The translations under genes were made by a program, and so were the position numbers. This document shows, piece by piece, positions 40,210 to 48,666 of a DNA stretch of 64,000 nt. Within the stretch, counting starts at the first letter, position 1. Each line of letters begins with the position of its first letter. The notes under the pieces are model-generated. The model was not told where the DNA came from. It did not search any database and was given only the letters and a program-made list of their open reading frames with translations. Location of the stretch: the NCBI GenBank assembly GCA_014651175.1, contig BMWJ01000007.1, positions 1-64,000 of the forward strand. The letters run 5' to 3'. Source of the stretch: Streptomyces clavifer. Its GTDB lineage: Bacteria > Actinomycetota > Actinomycetes > Streptomycetales > Streptomycetaceae.

Positions 40210-41391
40210 ATGAAGGCACTCACCTGGCAAGGAAAGCGCGACGTACGCATCGAAACGGTGCCGGATCCGAAGATCATCGACCCAACGGACATCATCGTGC
40301 GTATTACCTCCACGGGTATATGCGGGTCCGATCTGCATCTGTACGAAGTCCTCGGCCCTTTTCTGGATGCCGGCGACATTCTCGGCCACGAGCCGATGGG
40401 AATAGTCGAGGAGGTCGGCCCCGCGGTCACCGCGGTATCGGTCGGCGACCGTGTCGTGGTCCCTTTCAACGTCTCGTGCGGTACGTGCTGGATGTGTGAT
40501 CAGGGACTGCACTCGCAGTGCGAGACCACACAGGTCCGCAAGCGCGGCACAGGAGCTTCACTCTTCGGGTTCTCCAAGCTGTACGGGCAGATACCGGGCG
40601 GTCAGGCGGAACTGCTCCGAGTCCCCTTCGGCAACACCCTGCCCGTGAAGGTGCCCCACGGACCGCCGGACGACCGCTTCGTCTACCTGTCGGACGTGCT
40701 GCCCACCGCGTGGCAGGCGGTCGCGTACGCCGATGTGCCGCCGGGCGGAAGTCTGACGGTTCTCGGTCTGGGCCCGATCGGTGACATGGCCACCCGGATC
40801 GCCCTCCACCAGGGGGTGGAGCAGGTCATCGGCGTGGACCTGGTGCCGGAGCGGCTGGCCAGGTCGCGTGCACGCGGCGTCATCGCACTGGACCTGAAGG
40901 AGCACGACAACGTGGCCGACGAGATCCGTCGGCTCACACAGGGACGCGGCACGGACGCCGTGGTCGAGGCCGTCGGCATGGAGGCACACGGCGCCCCCTT
41001 CGCCAGGGGGGCTCAGCGGATCGCGACGCGGCTGCCCGACGCTCTGGGCGCCAAGGTCATGGAGCGAGCCGGCCTCGACAGCATGGCCGCTTTCAACACG
41101 GCCATCGACGCCGTGCGCCGCGGCGGGACGGTCTCCATCGTCGGTGTCTACGGAGGCGCGATCGACCCCGTTCCGATGCTGACCCTGTTCGACAAGCAGA
41201 TTCAGCTGCGCATGGGCCAGGCCAACGTCAGGCACTGGGTGGACGACATCCTCCCGCTGCTCGACGACTCCGACCCCCTGGGCGTCGACGGTTTCGCCAC
41301 ACACCGGCTGCCCCTCGCGGAGGGCCCGCAGGCCTACCGCACCTTCCAGGCGAAGGAGGACGGGATGGTCAAGACCCTTCTGACCGTCTGA
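40210..41391 (+). CDS. Zinc-dependent alcohol dehydrogenase family protein
   Basis: 393 aa MDR-type dehydrogenase. Catalytic zinc ligands: Cys of GICGSDLHLYE and HE of LGHEPMGIVEEVG; structural zinc cysteines CGTCWMCDQGLHSQC. NAD(P) loop in LTVLGLGPIGDMATRIA. The long insert between Rossmann strands (HGAPFARGAQRIATRLPD) is like glutathione-independent formaldehyde dehydrogenases, so an aldehyde or hydroxymethyl substrate is plausible. ATG 40210 follows GGGAGAAGGG. Ends against the gas vesicle operon with a shared hairpin between. Confidence 0.92.
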   Translation: MKALTWQGKRDVRIETVPDPKIIDPTDIIVRITSTGICGSDLHLYEVLGPFLDAGDILGHEPMGIVEEVGPAVTAVSVGDRVVVPFNVSCGTCWMCDQGLHSQCETTQVRKRGTGASLFGFSKLYGQIPGGQAELLRVPFGNTLPVKVPHGPPDDRFVYLSDVLPTAWQAVAYADVPPGGSLTVLGLGPIGDMATRIALHQGVEQVIGVDLVPERLARSRARGVIALDLKEHDNVADEIRRLTQGRGTDAVVEAVGMEAHGAPFARGAQRIATRLPDALGAKVMERAGLDSMAAFNTAIDAVRRGGTVSIVGVYGGAIDPVPMLTLFDKQIQLRMGQANVRHWVDDILPLLDDSDPLGVDGFATHRLPLAEGPQAYRTFQAKEDGMVKTLLTV

Positions 41392-41406
41392 CACCGTCAA
41401 CCGTCC

Positions 41407-41436
41407 GTGCCGGACACGGTCCACCGCGTCCGGCAC
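41407..41436. terminator. Bidirectional hairpin between adh and gvpK
   Basis: GTGCCGGACACGG (41407-41419) pairs with 41424-41436 with one mismatch around TCCA. Both convergent genes end within 20 bp of it. Confidence 0.7.
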
Positions 41437-41438
41437 CG

Positions 41439-41717
41439 TCAGCTGCGCGGCAGCAGTGTTCCCAGCGGCCCCAGGTCGAGGTTGAGGTCCTCGGGCCGCA
41501 CGCCGTGCTGCTCGCACAGCTCTGTCATGCGCTGGTCGAGCAGCATGAGTGTGGTCCCGATCTCGTCGACCTGCCGTTCGGTGAGATCGCCCTGGTCGAT
41601 GCGTCGAATGGCTTGGCGCTCCATCAGCTGCCTCAGCAGTTCCACCACGGTCAGCACGAGCGCCACTAGGTCATTTCCCAGCTGGTCCGAGTCCACGTCC
41701 ACCCGGGAGGCGGTCAC
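41439..41717 (-). CDS. gvpK: Gas vesicle protein GvpK
   Basis: 92 aa from GTG 41717, which overlaps the gvpS stop as GTGA. LGNDLVALVLTVVELLRQLMERQAIRRIDQGDLTERQVDEIGTTLMLLDQRM is the GvpK core (hydrophobic helix, then helical region). GvpK is required for vesicle assembly in other systems; exact role unresolved. Last gene of the cluster. Confidence 0.93.
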   Translation of the reverse strand: MTASRVDVDSDQLGNDLVALVLTVVELLRQLMERQAIRRIDQGDLTERQVDEIGTTLMLLDQRMTELCEQHGVRPEDLNLDLGPLGTLLPRS

Positions 41718-41941
41718 AGCGGGCCCCCGTCCGCCCACGGTGACGGGATCCGTTCGTTGACGGACGACAGCAGGGCGTGGAGCGACAGCCGTACGAGCGG
41801 GACGTCCGCGATCGCGATCACCAGGTCACCGCTGACCACCACGCCGGTTGCAAGCACCCGGTCCAGCAGGTCGACGAGCGGTACGCCGATGGGCCCGCTC
41901 AAGGGCTCGGGATTGTTCCAGGGCACGACATCGTGCGACAT
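41714..41941 (-). CDS. gvpS: Gas vesicle protein GvpS (GvpA/J/M family)
   Basis: 75 aa. PLVDLLDRVLATGVVVSGDLVIAIADVPLVRLSLHALLSSV is the beta-hairpin/helix core shared with GvpA and GvpJ, so this is a minor shell-type or nucleation protein. The short N-terminus and position between gvpL and gvpK correspond to gvpS of Streptomyces clusters. Start ATG 41941 lies three bases after the gvpL stop. Confidence 0.9.
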   Translation of the reverse strand: MSHDVVPWNNPEPLSGPIGVPLVDLLDRVLATGVVVSGDLVIAIADVPLVRLSLHALLSSVNERIPSPWADGGPL

Positions 41942-41944
41942 CCG

Positions 41945-42781
41945 CTACACCTCGCCGACGAAGGAGTAAGGAACCCAGGGCCCCGACAGTTCGATCTGCG
42001 CCCCGGTGCTGTCCTGCAGCATCCTGGTCAGCGTCTCCAACTCGCCGGACCGGCGGTCCGCGACCAGGTAGGTGGCGTTGAGCACCTGGACCCGTGGGTC
42101 ACCGGCCAGTTCGGGGCTGTGCGGCCGCAGCCTTCGAGCAGCCGCCGCCACCCGCTGGAATTCCGCGTCCACCGTCTCCGCCATCCGGAGGGCTTCTTCC
42201 TGTTGCTGTTCGCGCCGTGCCCGCACCCCCCGTTTGCGGTCCAGATAGGCGAGACCGGCGCCTGGTGCCGGACGGGTCCGGCCGGCGGGCTCCGCCGGCC
42301 CGCGCGGGGCGGTACCCACCTCCGCCACAGGGCGTTCGGCGTCCTGCGGGGGACGCTCAGCCGCGTAGACCTTCACCCCCCACTCGGAGTGGTCCGCGGT
42401 GCGCGCGAGCGCTGCACGGAATCGACCGGTCTCGCCGCTGAGCGCCGACAGCGCCCGTTCCTCGTCGTGATACAGGGTGGCGAGCGGCAGCGGGACGGTG
42501 GGGCAGGCCGCTGCGGCCACCGTCACGACGTGGTGGTGGGCACGTGCGTAGCGCTCGAGTTCACGGGTGTCGGACAGACGCGCCTGCCAGGCCTCGTCGG
42601 CGAAGTCCGCGGCACGGACGGTCTGGACGACGGCCGTCAGCTCCCCGAACGGCAGGGTGCGTACTGCCGTGCCTGCTGCGACGCCCGGCAGGTCCGCGAC
42701 CGCGGTCTGGACCGGGGCCCCGCATACAGCGAAAACGTAGACGGCATGGCCGTCCGGAGAATCGGCGCCCGATTCCTTCAT
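41945..42781 (-). CDS. gvpL: Gas vesicle protein GvpL (GvpL/GvpF family)
   Basis: 278 aa. Two ferredoxin-like alpha/beta domains: AVYVFAVCGAPVQTAV, LTAVVQTVRAADFADEA, RYARAHHHVVTVAAAACPTVPLPLATLYHDE, VKVYAAERPPQ, then LNATYLVADRRSGELETLTRML and the family C-terminus IELSGPWVPYSFVGE. The middle holds a Pro/Arg-rich insert and a coiled segment. GvpF/L proteins line the vesicle interior or guide assembly. Confidence 0.93.
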   Translation of the reverse strand: MKESGADSPDGHAVYVFAVCGAPVQTAVADLPGVAAGTAVRTLPFGELTAVVQTVRAADFADEAWQARLSDTRELERYARAHHHVVTVAAAACPTVPLPLATLYHDEERALSALSGETGRFRAALARTADHSEWGVKVYAAERPPQDAERPVAEVGTAPRGPAEPAGRTRPAPGAGLAYLDRKRGVRARREQQQEEALRMAETVDAEFQRVAAAARRLRPHSPELAGDPRVQVLNATYLVADRRSGELETLTRMLQDSTGAQIELSGPWVPYSFVGEV

Positions 42782-42796
42782 GTACCTCGGTCCTCC

Positions 42797-43150
42797 TCAG
42801 TGCGTGGCAGCTGCGTCTTGTCCCACCGGCAGTTCGTCCGCCTTCGACTCGTATGCCTCCAGCCGCTCACGAAGTTCGCGGTTCTCGTCCTGCAGCGCAT
42901 TGCGGGCCGCGTGCGAACTCAGTGCCGGATCCGTCTCCCACCAGTCGATCCCGGCCTTCTTCGCAGTGTCCACGGAGGCCACGAACAGGCGGAGCCGAAT
43001 GGTGAGCAGCTCGATGTCGAGTAGGTCGATCTTGATGTCGCCGGCGATGACGATGCCCTTGTCGAGGACGCGTTCGAGGATGTCGGCGAGGTTGGTCGTC
43101 TGAGGGCCGGGAATCTGGTACCCGGCCTGCACGAGGTCTCCGTCAGTCAC
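42797..43150 (-). CDS. gvpJ: Gas vesicle protein GvpJ
   Basis: 117 aa. TTNLADILERVLDKGIVIAGDIKIDLLDIELLTIRLRLFVASVDTAKKAGIDWW is the GvpA-like shell core; a C-terminal coiled coil (LQDENRELRERLEAYESKAD) distinguishes GvpJ. Starts 8 bp inside the 3' end of gvpZ, so translation is coupled. Minor structural/cap-associated shell protein. Confidence 0.93.
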   Translation of the reverse strand: MTDGDLVQAGYQIPGPQTTNLADILERVLDKGIVIAGDIKIDLLDIELLTIRLRLFVASVDTAKKAGIDWWETDPALSSHAARNALQDENRELRERLEAYESKADELPVGQDAAATH

Positions 43151-44261
43151 GGCTACGGCTCCGCCCTCGGCGCTTCTTGCGTGCGGGGGCCTCCTCCTCG
43201 GGCTCTTCCTCCTCGTCCTCTTCCTCTTCTTCGGGTTCCTCCTCTTCCTCGTCCTCTTCCTCCGGCTCCTCCTCGTCCTCTTCCTCGTCCTCCTCCTCTT
43301 CGTCCTCTTCCTCGTCCTCCGGCTCCTCCTCGTCCTCCTCCTCTTCGCCTTCCTCCTCGGGCTCCTCCTCTTCGTCCTCCTCCTGACCCTCTTCCTCGTC
43401 TTGCTCTTCCTCCTCGGCCCCCTCCTCCGACTCGGCTTCCTCTCTTTCGACGGCGTCTTCGTGGGATTCCACGACTTCGCCGTCGCGGATTTCGCCGCGC
43501 CAGCCCTCGGGCTCTTCCTCGGTGAGCGTGACGTACCGCTGGAAGTGCTTGAAGTCCAACCTCATACGGCGTCCCTGGGCCCGCCACAGGTTGCCTGTCT
43601 TCTCGAAGAAGCCCGAGGGGTAGTACTCCACGACCAGCACGATCCGTGTCAGGCTGGGCGCGATCTCATGGAAGCTGACAGCACCTCGGGTGGTGCCTTT
43701 CGCGCCTTCGGAGGTCCACACGATCCGTTCGTCGGGTACCTGTTCCTGAACGGTCGCCTTGAAGCTGCGGGACGAGGGACCGACCTTCACCTTCCAGTCG
43801 CTGGTCACCTCGTCGCTCGTCGAGACGTCGCGTACACCCTTCGCGAAACTGCTGAACTTGTCGTACTCCGTCCAGTAGTCGTACGCGTCCCTCAGCGGCA
43901 CACCCACATCAAGGACCTCGATGATGCTTGTGATCTTGCTGCTGCTGGACTTTCGCTTCTTCTTTCCCCCGCCGAAGGCGTCTTTTGCCTTGTCCACGAC
44001 ATTGTCCTTGACGCCTTTGGCCTTCTCGGAGACGAACGCCTTCACCGGCGATTCGCCCTTCAGGACACGGGAGCCGATCGCCGGAAGCGAGCCCCCGTTC
44101 TCCGCGATGTTCGTGAGCTGCCCTGTAACGTCGGTCAGTTTTCCGCCGGCCTTCTCGGCAAGCTTCTCCACCTGCGCACTGAGAAAGTTCGATGCCTCTC
44201 CGCGGAGCCGCGACATGCCCGACTCCGCAGCCTCCGGCTCGTCCTTGTCCGTCTTGGCCAT
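43143..44261 (-). CDS. gvpZ: Gas vesicle-cluster SRPBCC protein GvpZ with long acidic tail
   Basis: 372 aa. Residues 1-105 are hydrophilic and helical (LSAQVEKLAEKAGGKLTDVTGQL). Residues about 108-255 are an SRPBCC/cyclase-like domain (IIEVLDVGVPLRDAYDYWTEYDKFSSFAKGVRDV, RIVLVVEYYPSGFFEKTGNLWRAQGRRMRLDFKHFQRYV). The last about 110 residues are almost only Glu, Asp and a few Pro, ending in the basic APARKKRRGRSRSRD. Present in Streptomyces gvp clusters, not in cyanobacteria; role unknown. ATG 44261 follows GGAGG. Confidence 0.9.
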   Translation of the reverse strand: MAKTDKDEPEAAESGMSRLRGEASNFLSAQVEKLAEKAGGKLTDVTGQLTNIAENGGSLPAIGSRVLKGESPVKAFVSEKAKGVKDNVVDKAKDAFGGGKKKRKSSSSKITSIIEVLDVGVPLRDAYDYWTEYDKFSSFAKGVRDVSTSDEVTSDWKVKVGPSSRSFKATVQEQVPDERIVWTSEGAKGTTRGAVSFHEIAPSLTRIVLVVEYYPSGFFEKTGNLWRAQGRRMRLDFKHFQRYVTLTEEEPEGWRGEIRDGEVVESHEDAVEREEAESEEGAEEEEQDEEEGQEEDEEEEPEEEGEEEEDEEEPEDEEEDEEEEDEEEDEEEPEEEDEEEEEPEEEEEDEEEEPEEEAPARKKRRGRSRSRD

Positions 44262-44267
44262 GACTGG

Positions 44268-45245
44268 CTACCTCCGCCGTTCGGTGCGCTTGGACGCAGA
44301 TCGCTTCGTTGACGCGGCCTTCTTGGCCGGGGACTTCTTGGCCGGGGGCTTCTTGGCAGGCGCGGACTTCTTGGCGGGGGCTGCTTTCTTCCCGGCCTTC
44401 GTTCGCGGCGCGGACTTCTTGGCGGCAGCCTTCTTCGCCGGAGCCTTCTTCGCCGCCGACTTCTTGGCCGGAGCCTTCTTCGCCGCCGACTTCTTGGCCG
44501 GAGCCTTCTTCGCCGGAGCCGACTTCTTGGCGGCAGCCTTCTTCGCCGGAGCCTTCTTCGCCGCCGACTTCTTGGCCGGAGCCTTCTTCGCAGCTCGACC
44601 CGACCTGCTCGGCTCCGGCTTCCCTCCGCTCTCTTCCTCGTCCTCTTCTTCCTCGTCCTCTTCTTCCTCGTCCGGCTCCTCCTCGTCCGGCTCCTCCTCG
44701 TCCGGCTCCTCCTCGTCCGGCTCCTCCTCGTCCGGCTCCTCCTCGTCCGGCTCCTCCTCGTCCGGCTCCTCCTCGTCCGGCTCCTCCTCGTCCTCGAACT
44801 CCTCCTCCGGCTCTTCCTCTCCCTCTTCTTCCTCGTACTCGCCGTCCTCCTCCGGCTCTTCCTCTTCGTCCTCGCCTTCGTACTCGTCCTCGTACTCCTC
44901 CTCCGGCTCTTCCTCTTCGTCCTCCTCGCCCCGGTTCGTGAGCCGGGACGTTCGGTCGCTGAGTGCGTCTGCGAGCGAGCTCATGCCGCGGTCCGCCGCG
45001 GCCGTCAGAGCCTTTCGGCCCGACTCGAGGACCTCGCCCTTCAACTGCTCCTGCAATTCGGCGAATTGAGGAACCTCCCCCAGCCTGCGCATCCCTTCGG
45101 CGGCGAGCTGGCGCGGTTCCAGTCCGAAGCGCCTTCCTGCCAGATAGGTCGCGATGGTGATGGCCATCCGGCCCTTCTTCGTGCGGCCGAGCACATATCC
45201 GCCCACGACTGCGGCCGCCAGAGTCACCTTCGTCTGGTCTTCCAT
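44268..45245 (-). CDS. gvpY: Gas vesicle-cluster protein GvpY with acidic and H1-like tails
   Basis: 325 aa. Only residues 1-105 look globular (VTLAAAVVGGYVLGRTKKGRMAITIATYLAG; FGLEPRQLAAEGMRRLGEVPQF). Then about 105 residues of Glu/Asp with DEEEP repeated eight times, then about 115 residues of Lys/Ala/Pro repeats (AAKKAPAKKSAAKK...) like histone H1 or HctB tails. The opposite charges could self-associate or bind nucleic acid. Both tails come from simple DNA repeats, so length may vary between strains. Confidence 0.88.
   Translation of the reverse strand: MEDQTKVTLAAAVVGGYVLGRTKKGRMAITIATYLAGRRFGLEPRQLAAEGMRRLGEVPQFAELQEQLKGEVLESGRKALTAAADRGMSSLADALSDRTSRLTNRGEEDEEEEPEEEYEDEYEGEDEEEEPEEDGEYEEEEGEEEPEEEFEDEEEPDEEEPDEEEPDEEEPDEEEPDEEEPDEEEPDEEEPDEEEEDEEEEDEEESGGKPEPSRSGRAAKKAPAKKSAAKKAPAKKAAAKKSAPAKKAPAKKSAAKKAPAKKSAAKKAPAKKAAAKKSAPRTKAGKKAAPAKKSAPAKKPPAKKSPAKKAASTKRSASKRTERRR
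44400..44592. repeat. Tandem repeats coding the Lys/Ala tail of GvpY
   Basis: Units of about 30 bp, TTCTTGGCCGGAGCCTTCTT followed by CGCCGCCGAC on the plus strand, recur several times, encoding KKAPAKKSAA blocks. Confidence 0.75.
44667..44790. repeat. Eight 15-bp tandem repeats coding DEEEP in GvpY
   Basis: CTCGTCCGGCTCCTC (plus strand) repeats eight times with essentially no variation. A coding minisatellite, prone to length change. Confidence 0.85.
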
Positions 45246-45252
45246 GAGTGAT

Positions 45253-45507
45253 TCACCTTCGATCGTTTCGCACGGAGCGGGCCCGAGTGACGTGCAGCCG
45301 TTCGAGCAGTGCTTCCTCTTCCCGTTCGAACTCCTCCAGGCTGACGTTGCCGTCCTCGAGCTCCTGGTTCAGTGCCGCCAGTTGCGCTCTGAGCACACCG
45401 GGGTCGTGCATCTCGCGGTCGGCTTGTTCGTTCACCTTCTCCGCCACCCAGACCACTCCACGGACCGGTGCGAGAGGGAGCAGGAGGATCCCGCTGATCA
45501 GGCCCAT
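45253..45507 (-). CDS. gvpG: Gas vesicle protein GvpG
   Basis: 84 aa. GLISGILLLPLAPVRGVVWVAEKVNEQADREM is the standard GvpG start (amphipathic hydrophobic helix), followed by a coiled segment LRAQLAALNQELEDGNVSLEEFEREEEALLERL. One base after the gvpF stop. Accessory/assembly protein. Confidence 0.93.
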   Translation of the reverse strand: MGLISGILLLPLAPVRGVVWVAEKVNEQADREMHDPGVLRAQLAALNQELEDGNVSLEEFEREEEALLERLHVTRARSVRNDRR

Positions 45508-45508
45508 C

Positions 45509-46264
45509 TCAGGTCCCCGCTGCCGTTGCCCGGGCGGGCCGGGAGGGGACGAAGCTGTAGCAGGGCAGAGGCCCGGCGATACGGAGTTCGACGTGGGCGC
45601 GGTGGCTGTCCGCGAAGGACTGCGCCGCGATCCGAAAGCGGTCGCTGTCGTGCCGGTCGATGAGGAACGACACGTTCAGCGCGCATCCGTGGACCTCCGG
45701 CCCGGCTGCCACCGCCCGGGCCATGGGCGTCAGCGTGCGCAGGATCTTCTTGCCGGCCTCGCTGGCCCTGCGCGAGAGCGCCGCGGCAACGGCCTCCCCC
45801 AGTCGCACACTCGCCTCGTAACCGGGGCGTCGGCGTACCTCGTCCCGTAGCCGTCGCACCTGGTGCTCCTCGGCCACGACCACCGCGAGTGCGTCCTGGG
45901 CGGGCAGGGCCTTGAGATTGATCTCGACACCGTCGGTGAGGTGCCGCAGGGAGGCGAGATGGCCTTCCCGTGACCCGGCCAGTTCCCTGAGCACCGTGGC
46001 CTCGTCCGCCGCGACCATTCCGAAGCGCATGGGAAGCACCGGACCCGTGTCCGTGAGGCGCATCAGCAGGTCCTGGTGCGCCATGAGGTCCCTGCGCCGC
46101 GCGCGCAGGTTCGGGGGCGCGTCGCTCACCACCGCGGTGACCGGTCCTTCGCTGATCAGCCGCAGTTCGGCGGGCGGGTCGCCCACGCCGACGGCTTTCC
46201 GCGGCAGTGGTTCACCCGTCGGGACGATGGCGTAGACGTACACGCCGGTAGCTGTCACGTTCAT
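45509..46264 (-). CDS. gvpF: Gas vesicle protein GvpF (GvpL/GvpF family)
   Basis: 251 aa. [72 protein letters not shown] and the C-terminus [16 protein letters not shown] are family signatures. ATG 46264 overlaps the gvpA stop as ATGA. GvpF binds the gas-facing side of GvpA in haloarchaea. Confidence 0.94.
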   Translation of the reverse strand: MNVTATGVYVYAIVPTGEPLPRKAVGVGDPPAELRLISEGPVTAVVSDAPPNLRARRRDLMAHQDLLMRLTDTGPVLPMRFGMVAADEATVLRELAGSREGHLASLRHLTDGVEINLKALPAQDALAVVVAEEHQVRRLRDEVRRRPGYEASVRLGEAVAAALSRRASEAGKKILRTLTPMARAVAAGPEVHGCALNVSFLIDRHDSDRFRIAAQSFADSHRAHVELRIAGPLPCYSFVPSRPARATAAGT

Positions 46265-46716
46265 GCCTCCGCGCGGCGTCGTCGGCTGGATGAGTCACGT
46301 GCCGGCGCCCGGCGCTTCCTGGGTCGCTCGTGCTGCTCCTCCTGGCCGTCCGAGTCGTCGTCGTCACCACCGCCCACCGCCTTGCGGACGCTGTCACCGA
46401 CGGACTCCGCGGCCTTGCGCACCTTGCGCTTGCCGACGGACTTGGCCGCCCCCGCGCCGAACAGCTCGGGAATGGTCCGGCTGCCGGAATCCCGCTCCAG
46501 GTCCAGGCGGTTGCAGGCCTCGGCGAATCGCAGGTACGTGTCCACGCTCGCGATCACGATGCGGGCGTCTATCTTGAGGATCTCGATGCCGACCAGCGAG
46601 ACCCGGACGAACACATCGATGACCATGCCCCGGTCGAGAATGAGTTCGAGGACGTCGTAGAGGGTGCCGGCACGCGGCGGGCACGGGGCGATCTCGTCGG
46701 CGTACATGGTGGTCAT
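46261..46716 (-). CDS. gvpA: Gas vesicle structural protein GvpA with long basic C-terminal tail
   Basis: 151 aa. [56 protein letters not shown] is the shell core with helix-beta-beta-helix. Classical GvpA stops at about 70-75 aa; this one adds about 75 residues: a basic helix ([21 protein letters not shown]), a DDDD patch and an Arg/Ser-rich end. Streptomyces GvpA proteins are known to be longer than cyanobacterial ones. ATG 46716 follows GGAAGGAA. Confidence 0.92.
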   Translation of the reverse strand: MTTMYADEIAPCPPRAGTLYDVLELILDRGMVIDVFVRVSLVGIEILKIDARIVIASVDTYLRFAEACNRLDLERDSGSRTIPELFGAGAAKSVGKRKVRKAAESVGDSVRKAVGGGDDDDSDGQEEQHERPRKRRAPARDSSSRRRRAEA

Positions 46717-46748
46717 GGAGTTCCTTCCGGCTGATGGGGCAACACGGG

Positions 46749-47069
46749 TCACTCGTCGGCGGCGCCCCGTCGGTACCGACGGACCCTGCTGTACTCCAGG
46801 AGCTCGCCGTCCTCGTCCAACTGCACCTCGTAGGAAGCCAGCAGGCTCGTCGTGTCGGGGATGCGCGCGACCTCCAGCACATCCACCACGACGCACCAGC
46901 CGTCATCGCTCCGCCGCACGGCGGACACTCCCTCCGAGGGATGACCGATAAGGCTTTCCAGACTTCTGCAGGCAGCACGGGCGGCGTGCTCAGGGCCCCG
47001 CCGGGACGAAGGTCGCGAGGCCGTCGCCTTCTTCGCGTGCCCGACACGGGTGCGTGGTTTCTCTGCCAT
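46749..47069 (-). CDS. gvpO: Gas vesicle protein GvpO
   Basis: 106 aa from ATG 47069. Basic, disordered N-terminus ([17 protein letters not shown]), then the GvpO fold: [73 protein letters not shown]. First gene of the operon; the region 47070-47192 between it and the divergent gene must hold both promoters. No -35/-10 pair was clear. Confidence 0.93.
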   Translation of the reverse strand: MAEKPRTRVGHAKKATASRPSSRRGPEHAARAACRSLESLIGHPSEGVSAVRRSDDGWCVVVDVLEVARIPDTTSLLASYEVQLDEDGELLEYSRVRRYRRGAADE

Positions 47070-47192
47070 GGATCCAGTCTCATGAATGCGGGGCTCCGCG
47101 CATCTCGGGGCGGTGCAGGAAGGTTTCCGGCCCTCACCCCTTCGGCGCGCTCGATGGACGAAGGGCGGCGGAAGGGGTGCACAGTCGTAGTC

Positions 47193-47636
47193 ATGCGCGA
47201 GACACGTGACGAGAGCGGGCCCGACGACGGTCACAGGCGCCCGCCTGCGGTCGGGGACACCACGGTGGAGGCCCTCGGGGCATTGACGGAGGCGCTGGAG
47301 ACGGTGGAGCGGGCGCGGGGCCGTCTCTACGACTTCCATCAGCTGACGGGCGGCGCCGACCTCACCCTGGACCGGGCGGTGGAACTGCTCAGGACGGCAG
47401 GGCACATGGGCCATGCCGACCTGGTGGAGCGTGAGATCCTCGGCCGCAATGTCCTCCCCGGCCGCTGGACCTTTCAGGTGGTCGAGGAGTACGACGTGAC
47501 CTACTACCGGCCGTTCGTGGAGGTCGAGGCCCGGGTGCGGGAGGAACTGGCGGCAGGACGGCAGCATCTGTACGAGGCCGAGATGAAGGAAGCCCGTCGC
47601 ACCCGCGGGCACCCCGACCACACCGCGAGGCCGTGA
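47193..47636 (+). CDS. Hypothetical protein coupled to PHP gene
   Basis: 147 aa from ATG 47193. A helical protein: DTTVEALGALTEALETVERARGRLYDFHQLTGGADLTLDRAVELLRTAGHMGHADLVEREILGRN, then RWTFQVVEEYDVTYYRPFVEVEARVREEL. I do not recognise a named family; similar proteins of unknown role occur in streptomycetes. Its TGA overlaps the GTG of the PHP gene (GTGA). Confidence 0.65.
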   Translation: MRETRDESGPDDGHRRPPAVGDTTVEALGALTEALETVERARGRLYDFHQLTGGADLTLDRAVELLRTAGHMGHADLVEREILGRNVLPGRWTFQVVEEYDVTYYRPFVEVEARVREELAAGRQHLYEAEMKEARRTRGHPDHTARP

Positions 47637-48658
47637 CCGTGGAAGCGTCCAGCACGTTGCGGCGGATCGCGTTCCTGCTGGAGCGGTCCCAGGCGGCCAC
47701 GTACCGGGTGAAGGCCTTCCGCACCGCCGCAGAGGCGGTCGATGCCATGGGAGGGGACGAGCTGGCGGACCGGGTGGCCCACGGCTCGCTGGAGGCCGTG
47801 CGGGGTATCGGCCCCCGCACGGCGGAGGTGATCCGGGAATCGCTGACCGGCGCTACGCCCCGTTACCTGCAACGCCTGGAGGACGAGGCCTCGGTGCCCC
47901 TCGCCCGGGGAGGTGAGTCATTGCTGGCGGCCCTGCGCGGCGACTGCCACACGCACTCCGACTGGTCCGACGGTGGGAGTCCGATCGAGGAGATGGGGAG
48001 GACGGCGGCGGAACTGGGCCACGAGTGGGCCGTACTCACGGACCACTCCCCCAGGCTGTCCGTGGCCAACGGGCTGTCCCCGGAACGCCTTCGCCGTCAG
48101 CTGGACGTCGTGGCGGAACTGAACGAGCAGTGGGCGCCCTTCCGCCTGCTGACCGGGATCGAGTGCGACATCCTGCCGGACGGCTCCCTCGACCAGGAGG
48201 ACGAGCTTCTGGAACGCCTCGACGTGGTCGTCGTCTCGGTTCACTCGAAGCTGCGCATGGGCGCGGCGGCGATGACGAAGCGGCTGCTCGCGGCCGTGCG
48301 TGACCCGCACGCCGATGTGCTCGGTCACTGCACGGGGCGTCTCGTCGGCGGGCGGACCCGGCCGGAGTCGGAGTTCGATGCCGACGAGGTCTTCGCGGCG
48401 TGCGCGGAAGCGGGGACGGCGGTCGAGATCAACTGCCGGCCCGAACGGCTCGATCCCCCGCTCCGCCTGCTCAGGCGGGCGGTCGCCGCCGGGGTCCTCT
48501 TCTCCATCGACACCGACGCCCACGCCCCGGGGCAGCTGGACTGGCAGATCCACGGCTGCGCGCGGGCGGAGAAGTGCGACGTCCCGGCCGACCGGGTCAT
48601 CACCTCGTGGACGGCGGACCGGCTGTTGGAGTGGACGCGCGGTAAGACGGCCGGCTGA
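47633..48658 (+). CDS. HhH-PHP protein resembling DNA polymerase X without its polymerase domain
   Basis: 341 aa from GTG 47633. Residues 1-95 resemble the helical HhH part of family X polymerases (LRRIAFLLERSQAATYRVKAFRTAAEAV; GSLEAVRGIGPRTAEVIRESLTG). Residues about 100-335 are a PHP phosphoesterase: GDCHTHSDWSDGG (HxH metals), LTDHSPR, LTGIECDILPDGSLD, VSVHSKL, LGHCTGR, and IDTDAHAPG (DxH). All expected metal ligands are present. Possibly a 3'-phosphatase/exonuclease in DNA repair, or a phosphatase. Confidence 0.88.
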   Translation: MTVEASSTLRRIAFLLERSQAATYRVKAFRTAAEAVDAMGGDELADRVAHGSLEAVRGIGPRTAEVIRESLTGATPRYLQRLEDEASVPLARGGESLLAALRGDCHTHSDWSDGGSPIEEMGRTAAELGHEWAVLTDHSPRLSVANGLSPERLRRQLDVVAELNEQWAPFRLLTGIECDILPDGSLDQEDELLERLDVVVVSVHSKLRMGAAAMTKRLLAAVRDPHADVLGHCTGRLVGGRTRPESEFDADEVFAACAEAGTAVEINCRPERLDPPLRLLRRAVAAGVLFSIDTDAHAPGQLDWQIHGCARAEKCDVPADRVITSWTADRLLEWTRGKTAG

Positions 48659-48666
48659 CCGTGCGG

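Noticed and set aside
43177-43386. Poly-Ser reading frame on the plus strand
   Set aside because: It is the complement of the GAG/GAC-rich acidic tail of gvpZ; CTC/TCC repeats give Ser by chance.
44667-44790. Regular 15-bp repeats that could suggest a CRISPR-like or iteron array
   Set aside because: The repeats are contiguous with no spacers and are in frame within gvpY, coding DEEEP.
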